From positions 1 through 22,241 of IMG/VR virus record IMGVR_UViG_3300037493_004714: a stretch of 22,241 nt of DNA. One strand, given 5' to 3'. The notes under the pieces were generated by a model. That model saw only the letters and a program-made list of their open reading frames with translations. It did no database searches and had not been told where the DNA came from. Numbering within the stretch: position 1 is the first letter of the stretch; each line of letters begins with the position of its first letter. Both the position numbers and the translations under genes were made by a program. Positions 7,107 to 14,732 of the stretch are shown here, piece by piece. The DNA comes from a virus.

Positions 7107-8646
7107 CAATAGAATTGATAAATTAAAAAGCGATGGAGTTAGGTTCGAAGAAGATCCTATCTTTGGTTACCCTATTGATTGGAATTGGGATTTAGGTAGC
7201 AATGTTCCAGTATCCGCATTTCCAAGGGAAATGTTTGTAGATAGACCCACTACATTAAGAACACAAATTGCACAAGATGCAATTAGATTTCAATCAAGAG
7301 TTTGGTATGAAACCTGTCCACAATACTCAGGCGTTATTAACCATTTAAGAAATTTCATTATTGGCACAGGATTAACTATTGATGTTGTTACTAATAAGAA
7401 AGAAGCTGCTGGTGAAGAATTAGATACAGAGATAGATGAACAGGAAAAGCCAGATGAAGTAATAAGTGGTGAAGATGAATTGGCAACAGATGTCCAAGAT
7501 TACTTAGATGATTTTTGTAAATACAAACAGAACAAAATTCACAAGCGGTTATATGATACTGTTCTTAATTATTTTAGAGATGGGGAAGATGCCATTAGAT
7601 TGTTTCCTGATCAGGATGGAGTAAATGTTAGATCTGTTGATACAAGCACGATTAGGGGTCCTAACAATGAAATAACAGGACCTTGGTCTTATGGTGTTCT
7701 AACTAGTTATCCACATGATTATGAAGATGTAAAAGCATATCATGTTTGGTACGCAGATAACAAGCATGAGAATGTATCCCCATCGTTATTAAAAATGCTT
7801 AAGAGCGAAACTACTGGTAGCAATGTAAAACGGGGCGTTCCACTTGCTTATAGAATGCGCAAGCAAATAGAACAACTAATTAAATTAAGTGATTGTACTG
7901 CAATTGGTGAAGCTGCTAGACAGTCTATTCCATATTTAATTCAGTACCAATTACAACAGCAAGGAACAGTGCAAGGACAAATTAATAGTCGTGTTCCTAG
8001 TCCATATGGCACAAATGCATATGATAGTACTAATTCTAAAGGTGATGCAAAAACTAATATATTACCAGGAGAGATTAGACATATTGGCCCAGGTAAAGAA
8101 TTCGTGCAAGGACCAACTGGTAGCGATTCTACTTGGGCTTATCAAATGCTTTGCCAACAGATGGCTACAGCAGTTAATTGTCCAGCATGGATGATATCAG
8201 GTACAGCCAATGATACAAATTTTAGCTCTAGCTTAGTAGCCGAATCGCCATTAGTTAAATTAATACAACATTGCCAACAACAGGTTACTGATTATTATAA
8301 AGAGATAATGGAAGCAGTAGTTGAGATTGGTATTGCCAAAGGAATGTTCCCAATTGATACATTGGACTTAGTAGATATACATTGTGAATTACCAAGCCCA
8401 ATAGCCCGAAATATGAAAGATGAGATAGAAGTTGATATTAATTTAATGAAAGAGAATCTTTTATCACCACAGCATGTTTGTGCAAGAAATGGATTAGATT
8501 TTGAAGAAGAACAAGATTTAATTAAAATTGCTGAAGAATCAGGTTGGGAGAAACAACAGGAGATTGATCCCAATAGTGAAGAGGCAAATGCTAATAAAGA
8601 AGGAAATACTTCACCAGAAGCAGAAAAGAAAAAATTAGAGGATTAG
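7018..8646 (+). CDS. Portal protein, 542 aa
   Basis: The portal forms the dodecameric ring at the capsid vertex through which DNA passes. Evidence is the length, the position directly after terminase, and family-like segments: RTQIAQDAIRFQSRVWYETC (81-100), the VINHLRNFIIGTGLTID segment (106-122), RLYDTVLNYFRDGEDAIRLF (177-196) typical of the portal core, and a late NFSSSLVAESPLVKLIQHCQ stretch (about 401-420) before the crown region. The C-terminus is acidic and low-complexity. The frame is open from 6952, but I chose ATG 7018 because AGGAG at 7005-7009 lies 8 nt upstream. This gives an unusual 89-bp overlap with the glycosyltransferase-like gene. It most resembles lambda gpB/HK97-type long portals, with moderate certainty on subfamily. 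Confidence 0.88.
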   Translation: MKKTKEEKRLNVQLKEMKQLQIQNQSSIISNRIDKLKSDGVRFEEDPIFGYPIDWNWDLGSNVPVSAFPREMFVDRPTTLRTQIAQDAIRFQSRVWYETCPQYSGVINHLRNFIIGTGLTIDVVTNKKEAAGEELDTEIDEQEKPDEVISGEDELATDVQDYLDDFCKYKQNKIHKRLYDTVLNYFRDGEDAIRLFPDQDGVNVRSVDTSTIRGPNNEITGPWSYGVLTSYPHDYEDVKAYHVWYADNKHENVSPSLLKMLKSETTGSNVKRGVPLAYRMRKQIEQLIKLSDCTAIGEAARQSIPYLIQYQLQQQGTVQGQINSRVPSPYGTNAYDSTNSKGDAKTNILPGEIRHIGPGKEFVQGPTGSDSTWAYQMLCQQMATAVNCPAWMISGTANDTNFSSSLVAESPLVKLIQHCQQQVTDYYKEIMEAVVEIGIAKGMFPIDTLDLVDIHCELPSPIARNMKDEIEVDINLMKENLLSPQHVCARNGLDFEEEQDLIKIAEESGWEKQQEIDPNSEEANANKEGNTSPEAEKKKLED

Positions 8647-8689
8647 TTATTTTATCTAAATTAACACTATATAACAATAGGGCGGAATT

Positions 8690-9418
8690 ATGGTATTAGA
8701 ATTATTTGAACAAGTTGTGATTGACAGACCCAGGATCGATAAGAATGCTGGTATTATCTATAGAGCCCATGTTCTAGGGCTAAAGAGTAATAATGGATAC
8801 TCTTACGCTATTAATGGATTAAAATCAGTGTATTCAAAATATGAACAAATGCCAGTATCTATTGATCATGACTATGGTAGCTCCCAGCCAACAGTGGGCC
8901 GTACTTGGGGTACTCTAACCAATCCAACATGCGATGAGGAAGGAATATGGGCAGACTTACATTATCTAAGATCACACCCACTAACAGAACAGGTTATTGA
9001 AGATGTCGAAAGAGGAACGGGTCTTTTTTCTTTATCCACTGTTAATGGCGGTGTAATTCAGAAAGGTAGAATAATAGAGAAGTTTAGCCCAATGCGTTGT
9101 GATCTTGTTGTAAAAGGCGCAACTACTAGAACATTATTAGAACAGGAACATATTATGGAAACAATCATAGAAGAAGTAAAGGTTGGGGGATGCTCTGAAG
9201 AGCCAGTAGTGGCAGAGCCAGTAGTTGTGGCACAAGTTGTCACCTTTGAGCAGTATCAATCACTAGAAACAAAATGTAATGATCTAATTGCAAAAGTCGT
9301 AGAGCTTGAGAAACGATTGGAATTACATAATGAATATTTATCACCCAAGACCACATTAGAGCAAACTATTGCTGCTACGGTTGCAGGGATTGATTTAAAA
9401 GAATTTTGGAAATCTTAA
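8690..9418 (+). CDS. Prohead maturation protease with C-terminal coiled coil (scaffold-like), 242 aa
   Basis: Residues 54-150 look like a herpesvirus-type/S78 capsid protease: the PVSIDHDYG motif supplies the catalytic His60, GIWADLHYLRSHPLTEQVIE is the conserved middle, and TGLFSLST (110-117) carries the candidate nucleophile Ser. A CDLVVKGATTRTLLE segment (137-151) matches the usual end of these proteases. After residue 155 comes a Val/Pro-rich linker, then a predicted coiled coil (QYQSLETKCNDLIAKVVELE) that may serve as scaffold, a common fusion in phages. It likely cleaves scaffold and/or capsid N-termini during maturation. ATG 8690 follows GGGCGGA at 8680-8686. It sits between portal and capsid genes, as expected. 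Confidence 0.82.
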   Translation: MVLELFEQVVIDRPRIDKNAGIIYRAHVLGLKSNNGYSYAINGLKSVYSKYEQMPVSIDHDYGSSQPTVGRTWGTLTNPTCDEEGIWADLHYLRSHPLTEQVIEDVERGTGLFSLSTVNGGVIQKGRIIEKFSPMRCDLVVKGATTRTLLEQEHIMETIIEEVKVGGCSEEPVVAEPVVVAQVVTFEQYQSLETKCNDLIAKVVELEKRLELHNEYLSPKTTLEQTIAATVAGIDLKEFWKS

Positions 9419-9433
9419 TAAAGAGGTAAAATT

Positions 9434-10105
9434 ATGGCAGCGTCAAATTATGCTCCCGCAGCGGGAAACATTGAAGTAATTAGTGGTCCTAATGATAATG
9501 TAAAGAAAATTCCCATTATCGCAACAGCCCAGCGTTCTTTCCCAGTTGGAACACCCTTGTGGCTTTCCACCAGTGGTAATGCTGAACCAAGTTTAATGCC
9601 AATCGCAATAGCAGTTGGTAGTGCTAGTACTTATACTGATGTGATTACTCTAAGAGCAGCGTTTGCTCCTATTTTCTTGGGCTTTAGTGCTGAGAACAGG
9701 ATACCACAACAGTTTGCTGACGGTAGCAATAAGTTTTCAGCAGCTGGCCCAGCTCCCACTGCATTACAGTGGAATGATGCTAGCAGACCATTTATTTCCG
9801 TATGGGATAAAGGTGTAGCACAAGCACAAATTAATCAGGGTGGTGGCAGAACAGTTACTACGCAATTAGAAGTTGGACAAATGGTTAGTTTAATGACTTT
9901 CCAGAATGAAGCTAGCTCTGGTGTATATTGCCCAGATGGCACGCTACAAACTGATACTAAGTTTTATGCATACATGAATGAAGTAGAGATCACAACTGTT
10001 ACAGCACACGCTATTGGCGTTATCTGTGAAAGAGCCCCCGTAGGAGCAACTAAAGTTAAATTCACATTCAACGCTCGTGTCACGAATCGTGCATTAGTAG
10101 CATAA
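9434..10105 (+). CDS. Capsid-associated/decoration protein candidate, 223 aa
   Basis: I cannot assign a precise family. The protein is soluble, mainly beta, and rich in Ala, Thr, Val and Gly, with segments such as PIIATAQRSFPVGTPLWLST, LEVGQMVSLMTFQN and VKFTFNARVTNRALVA. It has no membrane helix or signal peptide. ATG 9434 follows AAAGAGG about 7 nt upstream. Its place between maturation protease and major capsid genes, with short spacing on both sides (15 and 20 bp), is where head decoration or capsid-stabilising proteins usually lie. That role is inferred from context and composition. It could alternatively be a minor head protein. Confidence 0.7.
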   Translation: MAASNYAPAAGNIEVISGPNDNVKKIPIIATAQRSFPVGTPLWLSTSGNAEPSLMPIAIAVGSASTYTDVITLRAAFAPIFLGFSAENRIPQQFADGSNKFSAAGPAPTALQWNDASRPFISVWDKGVAQAQINQGGGRTVTTQLEVGQMVSLMTFQNEASSGVYCPDGTLQTDTKFYAYMNEVEITTVTAHAIGVICERAPVGATKVKFTFNARVTNRALVA

Positions 10106-10125
10106 CATATAAAGAGGTAATAAAA

Positions 10126-11520
10126 ATGTCAAGACGAGAGAGTAAAATTAAGAAGTTATTTGAAACCAGTATGGAACAAGGTGGATTGCCCGCTTTCCGT
10201 GCCAACTGGGAACAATCCATTGGTATTGTTACCAATGAAGATGGTAATAAAGTTTTAGATAATTCTAAAAAAGAGATTGATTATAAAGATTTTGAAATTG
10301 GTAGAGTTTGCCAAACGCTTATGGGTAATGATTGGCGTAATACTTTTGAACAGAATTGGCAAGCTGCTAGTAGACTTAGATTTGAATCTGGTGGTGGAAC
10401 GATATTACCAGGATCACTTCCATATGTTAGTGCAGCCATTGATACGGTGGCAGGGCTAGCCAACGCTCGCGCCCTTGACCGACCATCTGCCCCGCAGTTT
10501 ATATGGGACAGTCTTTGTTCAGTACAAGAGGCAGTCGGAGAGGGTGGATACGATGTGATAATTCGGCCAGCCGGTACTAAGCCATCTACTGATTTAGCTG
10601 ATGGACAACAGTTGCCAACCACTCAATTAAAAGGTAGCCGTGTTCATCGCAAACGGACTAAGAATCAGGGACTAAGGACTAAAGTTAATCTTTATACTGT
10701 TCTTGATGATCTAACTGGTACTCTTTATCAAGCAATTGATGAGGTATCTGATCAAGTACTCAATGAGAGAGAGCGGAAAGTTATTGATTGTTTATGCGGT
10801 ATTTATGATCCACAGAACGAAGGCGTTATTTATGTTGAACAGGATGGACAACAGTTTTTCCCATATCAATATGCAGTCGGTACTACGCCAGCTCCTGATA
10901 ATGGTGTTGTTGTTCAAAACTATAAGAACGCTTGTATTAGCACAGGTGATACTTATGGTCTAGGCGATTATACTTGCGTTGAAAGAGCATTTACAATGCT
11001 TTATGGTAATAAAGATCCATTTACTGGTTTGCCAGTGGATATTGGTCTTAATGGCATGAAATTCATTGTTGCTCCTAGAAGCTTTATCCAAGCTAAGTAT
11101 ATTATGAATGCAAGAGAAGTATGGCAAGGCAACAGTGCTGGTATTACGGCTGCTTATGGCAAAAATACCATTGCTGCAAATCCCCTTGATGGCATGGGCT
11201 TTAGTATTCTTACTTCGCAGATTATGGCGAATCGTTTGAGCGGAGTAGGCATAAGCCAGTATAACGCTTTAACCACGGCTCTACAAATGACGGATAATGC
11301 TGCTGATACTTTCTCAACGGCAGATTCATTAGCTAGCTTTTTCCTAATGGGACATCCTGAGAAAGCTATTAAATACTTGCAGAGACAACCATATACGGTT
11401 CAGCAAGTCCCACTTGGCAGCACAGAATACGGCGAACAAACTGTTCTCGTACAGGATGTTAGAGAAAGAGGACAAGCTTATTGGGTTGATCCCCGTCAAA
11501 TGGTACGGATTTTTGCTTAA
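10126..11520 (+). CDS. Major capsid protein (HK97-fold), 464 aa
   Basis: The position after protease and decoration candidate, the length, the strong AAAGAGG ribosome site, and a private downstream terminator support the main shell protein. Features in order are a charged helical N-terminus (SRRESKIKKLFETSMEQGG) that may be removed in maturation, an Ala/Asp-rich junction (PYVSAAIDTVAGLANARALD), a basic extended-loop-like part (GSRVHRKRTKNQGLRTKVNL), the spine-helix-like VSDQVLNERERKVIDCLCG (about 207-225), and a C-terminal P/A-domain-like part ending in ERGQAYWVDPRQMVRIFA. The HK97 fold is near-universal in tailed phages; I infer it rather than see a diagnostic motif. It uses more C/G-ending codons in places, as highly expressed genes may. 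Confidence 0.85.
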   Translation: MSRRESKIKKLFETSMEQGGLPAFRANWEQSIGIVTNEDGNKVLDNSKKEIDYKDFEIGRVCQTLMGNDWRNTFEQNWQAASRLRFESGGGTILPGSLPYVSAAIDTVAGLANARALDRPSAPQFIWDSLCSVQEAVGEGGYDVIIRPAGTKPSTDLADGQQLPTTQLKGSRVHRKRTKNQGLRTKVNLYTVLDDLTGTLYQAIDEVSDQVLNERERKVIDCLCGIYDPQNEGVIYVEQDGQQFFPYQYAVGTTPAPDNGVVVQNYKNACISTGDTYGLGDYTCVERAFTMLYGNKDPFTGLPVDIGLNGMKFIVAPRSFIQAKYIMNAREVWQGNSAGITAAYGKNTIAANPLDGMGFSILTSQIMANRLSGVGISQYNALTTALQMTDNAADTFSTADSLASFFLMGHPEKAIKYLQRQPYTVQQVPLGSTEYGEQTVLVQDVRERGQAYWVDPRQMVRIFA

Positions 11521-11544
11521 TTAAAAAATTGGTTTCCTTTCTGG

Positions 11545-11588
11545 GTAGGGGGTAGGATAGGGTATCTTATCCTATCCTCTACTTTTTT
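11545..11588 (+). terminator. Rho-independent terminator after the capsid gene
   Basis: Positions 11545-11560 pair with 11567-11582 as a 16-bp stem containing three G-U pairs, with loop ggtatc and T6 at 11583-11588. It starts 25 bp after the capsid stop and should reduce transcription into the tail genes, tuning capsid-to-tail protein ratios. The ribosome site of the next gene (GAGG, 11591) follows the T-tract directly. Confidence 0.85.
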
Positions 11589-11600
11589 ATGAGGTAATTT

Positions 11601-11864
11601 ATGGCAATAACAACAACATCACTTCACACTGTATATAACAATTTAGTTACCACTCTGGCTGCAGAAATAGCTTTTGAAGCAGCTAATGGAGCTAAGCCAT
11701 CTTATTCAGTTGGCAATAGAAGTGTTGATTGGAATGGATATAGATCTAGCATTATTAAACAGATTGAAGATCTAGCATTATTAATTAGTAAAATTGATAG
11801 TTTTGATATAACACAACAAGCTATTCCTGGTAATAGAAGTAATAGTGGCGGGTGGGTAATGTAA
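11601..11864 (+). CDS. Small head-tail junction protein candidate, 87 aa
   Basis: The protein is helical with an N-terminal amphipathic segment (LHTVYNNLVTTLAAEIAFEA), then KPSYSVGNRSVDWNGYRSSI followed by IKQIEDLALLISKIDSFD. A short 'P-Y-V-G-R-S-V' hairpin followed by a long helix is reminiscent of lambda gpW-like joining proteins, which are similarly small and sit just after the capsid gene, but the match is weak. ATG 11601 has GAGGT at 11591-11595. The stop overlaps the next start as TAATG (11862-11866), indicating translational coupling with the connector candidate. Confidence 0.65.
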   Translation: MAITTTSLHTVYNNLVTTLAAEIAFEAANGAKPSYSVGNRSVDWNGYRSSIIKQIEDLALLISKIDSFDITQQAIPGNRSNSGGWVM

Positions 11865-12529
11865 TGGGATTAAATTTAAGTACCGACTATAAAGTATTTA
11901 ATGAAGGAGATACATCCGTTCAATTAATGAGTGGTACCTATTATTCCCGTACTAATACTCTAACTCCAACTTATAGTAGTTTTAGCATTAGCAATGGAAT
12001 TAAGTTAGATACAAAAACAGTAGAAGCAACAGGATCTTGGGGCGTATATTGTAAGACTTTTGTTGATTTTGATTTAGCTATACATGATTTTTTTACAGTA
12101 AATGATCCTAAAGTTGGCGATTACATTATTGATTCAAGTTTATTAGCATATATTGTAGTAGCAGTTAGAAACCCAGTATTTAGTGATTATTGGGGATTAA
12201 CAACAGTAGCTCCACAGATAATTGGTGGTGAGATGCTGATTCCAAGAACAGCAATAGAAACAACAGATGCATATGGTGGTAGAACAATAACTCATACAAG
12301 TCAGACAGCAATATTGGGCTGGGTACAACCAACTACTCAAAGAGTGGCAGATATGTTTGGCAAGAGGGGTTATGTAGACGATCACAATATTTATTTATTA
12401 ACTAATGCATGTATTAAATATGGAGACTTAATACAAAAACCAAATGGAATTGAATATGAGATATATGAAGTTAATAACTCAAAAAAAATTGATGAATTAC
12501 AACAATTGAAGGGAGTTATTAAACCATGA
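11864..12529 (+). CDS. Head-tail connector/stopper candidate, 221 aa
   Basis: ATG 11864 overlaps the previous stop as TAATG and is preferred over the in-frame GTG at 11852. The protein is mainly beta. The C-terminal segment (YGDLIQKPNGIEYEIYEVNN, then SKKIDELQQLKGVIKP) matches the 'GD-I-G-Y-V-EV' pattern of phage head-closure/stopper proteins that contact the portal-adaptor ring, although the whole protein is longer than most of them. The N-terminal part (residues 1-90) has repeated Thr/Ser strands and is unassigned. It overlaps the next gene by 4 bp (ATGA). Gene order (capsid, small helical protein, this, tail-completion candidate) supports a neck role. Confidence 0.62.
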   Translation: MGLNLSTDYKVFNEGDTSVQLMSGTYYSRTNTLTPTYSSFSISNGIKLDTKTVEATGSWGVYCKTFVDFDLAIHDFFTVNDPKVGDYIIDSSLLAYIVVAVRNPVFSDYWGLTTVAPQIIGGEMLIPRTAIETTDAYGGRTITHTSQTAILGWVQPTTQRVADMFGKRGYVDDHNIYLLTNACIKYGDLIQKPNGIEYEIYEVNNSKKIDELQQLKGVIKP

Positions 12530-12945
12530 TGATCCCTGAGATAATTAAAAGTATTAAATTTATATGGAATAGAAGTGATTTAATTCCCAAGTCTAATATA
12601 TATTTTCAGAGAGTACAGACAGGAACAGTGGCTCCATATATGAAAATTAATTGTAGTTGTATCGGAGTAGAATCAGTATCAGGAGACGCTGATAATTTAA
12701 ATACATATAGAGTAGATATACAGATATGGGGCGATGAAAGTATGTTGAATAGTAGTAGTTATTCTAATGCATTATCTACCATGATGAATAAATTACCAGT
12801 TAATACTCCATTGGCATTTGTCCCAGGATTTTTACATTGTTTACCAGTTCAAGACAATATTAGTTTAGATATTGATACTAAATTAGGTAATGATATTTTA
12901 ATAACACAAAGCTCTTGGAATATGTTAATACAAGAGCCAAGATAA
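12526..12945 (+). CDS. Tail completion/tail terminator candidate, 139 aa
   Basis: The start overlaps the connector candidate as ATGA; a second in-frame ATG follows directly at 12529. The pattern of an N-terminal helix (MIPEIIKSIKFIWNRSDLIP), strand IYFQRV, APYMKINCSC, TYRVDIQIWGDES and a helix NALSTMMNKL resembles tail-completion proteins of the DUF3168/gp17-like type, where 'APY..I' and 'V.I.IW' strands flank the central sheet. These form a ring closing the tail tube and docking to the head. Position before the tail-tube gene agrees. Subfamily is uncertain. Confidence 0.68.
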   Translation: MMIPEIIKSIKFIWNRSDLIPKSNIYFQRVQTGTVAPYMKINCSCIGVESVSGDADNLNTYRVDIQIWGDESMLNSSSYSNALSTMMNKLPVNTPLAFVPGFLHCLPVQDNISLDIDTKLGNDILITQSSWNMLIQEPR

Positions 12946-12957
12946 AGGAAAATTAAT

Positions 12958-13596
12958 ATGACAGCGAATATACAAGGGTCGGTTTTATCATCAGTATCGT
13001 TAGACGGTTGTTCCGCTAGCATGATACTCAATCCAATGAGTAATGTAGTTAATCATGCTAATGTTGTGATTGCAGCAGGCGTTACTACTACTACTTGGGT
13101 TAATAGTGGAAGTAACTTAATAGCAACAGTAACAATTAGTAATCCAGGCACGGCTATTTATGTTGATGGTCAAAAAGTAGCAATGTATTGGAGTACTGGT
13201 GGAAAAACAGAAGGCGTTATTAGTTCAGCTAATACTACATCTTTTGTGGCTACATTCCCAGCTGGAACAGGATGGGGATCAGGCGTTGCATCTTTAACTC
13301 TACCAGCAACAAATACAAGTTGTGTTCTATCAATTGCTACTGAGATTGTTGATATGACATTTAATGGTACTAATTGCGTACAGCTATTGATTACCAGTAC
13401 TCAACCAGGTAGTTGTGTTCTGAGAGCTTCTACTGTTGTTCAATTGGAAAAATATTTAACTAATGCTGGGGATTTCTACAATTACCCAACGGCTACTGGT
13501 GAAGCTAGTCCAGTTACTGGTGATGCAATAACTAACGCAGCGGTTTATAACAATTCTTTATTTGCAGCAACTTTCCAAGTTGTCGCGGGAGTATAA
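12958..13596 (+). CDS. Beta-rich virion protein, 212 aa, unknown
   Basis: I do not recognise a family. ATG 12958 follows AAAGGA at 12945-12950. It is rich in Ser, Thr, Val, Asn and Ala, without charged clusters. Segments such as VTTTTWVNSGSNLIATVTIS, AIYVDGQKVAMYWSTG and WGSGVASLTLPATNTSCVLS suggest Ig-like or other beta-sandwich domains. It has five or so Cys and no signal peptide. It lies between the tail-completion candidate and the tail-tube gene, so a minor tail or tail-tube-associated protein is likely. An alternative is a second tube protein. Confidence 0.65.
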   Translation: MTANIQGSVLSSVSLDGCSASMILNPMSNVVNHANVVIAAGVTTTTWVNSGSNLIATVTISNPGTAIYVDGQKVAMYWSTGGKTEGVISSANTTSFVATFPAGTGWGSGVASLTLPATNTSCVLSIATEIVDMTFNGTNCVQLLITSTQPGSCVLRASTVVQLEKYLTNAGDFYNYPTATGEASPVTGDAITNAAVYNNSLFAATFQVVAGV

Positions 13597-13601
13597 TAAT
13601 T

Positions 13602-14003
13602 ATGGCTATTCAAAGATTAAGCGGTCAGACGGGTAGTGTTACCATCAGTGGAAACACATTTGGGGTAACTGAGTGGAAATTAAATAGAGCATATAACAAT
13701 GCTGATGTTACTGTTACTACCAGTGGTGCATGGGAAGAATTCTGTCCTATTACCCGAAGCTGGTCAGTAGAAATATCAGTACCATTTGATGTCAATGGGG
13801 CTAATATTGATGGAGCGTTTGATGTGGCATGTTTCGCTCTAGCTGGGGCTGATGCTCCAGTGGCTTGCACATTTTTACTAAAAGCTGGTAAGACTTATTC
13901 AGGCAGTGGATTACTTGAAAACTATACAGTTACTGATAGTGCTAAAGACGCATGTAGAGTAACTTTTAATATCAAGGGTACTGGTGTATTAACTAAAGTT
14001 TAA
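13602..14003 (+). CDS. Major tail tube protein, 133 aa
   Basis: The N-terminal SGQTGSVTISGNTFGVTEWK, then DVTVTTSGAWEEFCPITRSW, a YSGSGLLENYTVTDSAKDAC stretch and the closing VTFNIKGTGVLTKV match the tail-tube pattern (G-V-W-l strand, 'vT.sg', 'Y.G.g.l..y.v', 'f.i.G.G.lt'). The compact length of 133 aa is typical for small siphovirus tube proteins. It would stack as hexamer rings around the tape measure. It lies 5 bp after the preceding gene and directly before the G/GT chaperone gene, the canonical place. A GCGGGA site lies about 11 nt upstream of ATG 13602. Confidence 0.82.
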   Translation: MAIQRLSGQTGSVTISGNTFGVTEWKLNRAYNNADVTVTTSGAWEEFCPITRSWSVEISVPFDVNGANIDGAFDVACFALAGADAPVACTFLLKAGKTYSGSGLLENYTVTDSAKDACRVTFNIKGTGVLTKV

Positions 14004-14015
14004 TTAAAGTTTAAT
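13994..14015 (+). repeat. 11-bp tandem duplication across the tail-tube stop codon
   Basis: The unit taaagtttaat occurs twice in direct succession (13994-14004 and 14005-14015) and spans the TAA stop of the tail-tube gene. It probably arose by slippage; no function is evident. Confidence 0.8.
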
Positions 14016-14037
14016 TAAAAGGTAAAGAGAGGAAATT

Positions 14038-14511
14038 ATGATTGATAATAACAATGTAGAATTGATCAGTCCACCAGGGTCTATTGTATTGGATAATAAG
14101 ACCTATTTAGTATCTAAGCCCACTGAACGGGATATATTTACTATATTTACAAATGCTAATAAAATGGCTAGAAAATTATTTAATCCCATTAAAGAAACAA
14201 TGGATAGTATAGAAGGATTAAATATAACGGATGAACAAAAACTAGCCATTTTATTACAAGCACACAAAGTAAAATCTAGTGGAGAGATTCCACTAGAATC
14301 TATTAGTGAATATTTAATGAGCCCACATGGTTGTCAATTCTATGCTTGGATTTTAATTAGAAAGAATCATCCTGAAGTAACTCTTGAAATGCTAAAGAAA
14401 TTCATTACAGATGAAAATGTAATATATATATTTGCAGAGTTAGATGAAGCGTCTGGCGTTAATCTAATTCACAAGAGCATGGAAAACAATGATTTTTTTC
14501 CAGTGCCCTAA
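14038..14511 (+). CDS. Tail assembly chaperone G (shorter product), 157 aa
   Basis: This is the upstream half of a lambda G/GT-type chaperone pair that binds the tape measure and tube protein during tail assembly. It is a soluble helical protein, with DKTYLVSKPTERDIFTIF near the start and GCQFYAWILIRKNHPEVTLE in the second half. ATG 14038 follows GAGAGGA at 14027-14033. The terminating codons ttt ttt cca gtg ccc taa carry the heptamer T TTT TTT at 14493-14499, seven codons' worth of sequence before the stop. Minus-one slippage there opens a long frame reaching the tape-measure start. Position between tube and tape measure is exactly that of known G/GT genes. Confidence 0.85.
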   Translation: MIDNNNVELISPPGSIVLDNKTYLVSKPTERDIFTIFTNANKMARKLFNPIKETMDSIEGLNITDEQKLAILLQAHKVKSSGEIPLESISEYLMSPHGCQFYAWILIRKNHPEVTLEMLKKFITDENVIYIFAELDEASGVNLIHKSMENNDFFPVP

Positions 14512-14732
14512 CAACGGGGCAGCATTGGATTGTTAATTATTGCAGTACTGATAGAGGTGCATTTTATGAGTCTTTAATGGTTAATTACTCATGGACTCCT
14601 GATATGATTAGTACAATAACAGTATTGCAATTAATGGCAATATGGGGGAGCAAGGAGCCAGAAGTTACAGCAGAAACTATGGCAGTATCAAAAAACAATA
14701 CTGAATTATTAAAGAGGTTTTTAAATGAGTGA
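14038..14732 (+). CDS. Tail assembly chaperone GT, -1 frameshift product, about 231 aa
   Basis: Ribosomes slipping back one base on T TTT TTT (14493-14499) continue in the -1 frame from codon TCC at 14499 to TGA at 14730-14732. The product has 154 residues of G plus about 77 further residues, starting SSALTTGQHWIVNYCSTDRG and including FYESLMVNYSWTPDMISTIT and LQLMAIWGSKEPEV. This second frame has no useful start codon with a ribosome site, is fully open, encodes protein-like sequence, and fills a 213-bp gap between G and the tape measure that otherwise lacks a gene. It overlaps the tape-measure start by 8 bp. G/GT frameshifting is conserved in siphoviruses; the frameshift here is inferred, and its efficiency is unknown. 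Confidence 0.85.
14493..14499 (+). promoter_or_regulatory. Programmed -1 ribosomal frameshift site (T TTT TTT)
   Basis: The heptamer fits X XXY YYZ in the zero frame (gaT TTT TTT cca), so both tRNA-Phe can re-pair after slipping. The zero-frame stop lies 10 bases downstream. I saw no strong stem-loop immediately 3' by eye; some G sites lack one. Confidence 0.82.

Noticed and set aside
8647-8689. AT-rich gap before the protease gene with TATATA, considered as a promoter.
   Set aside because: No -35-like hexamer at acceptable spacing; it looks like an ordinary intergenic leader with a GGGCGGA ribosome site.
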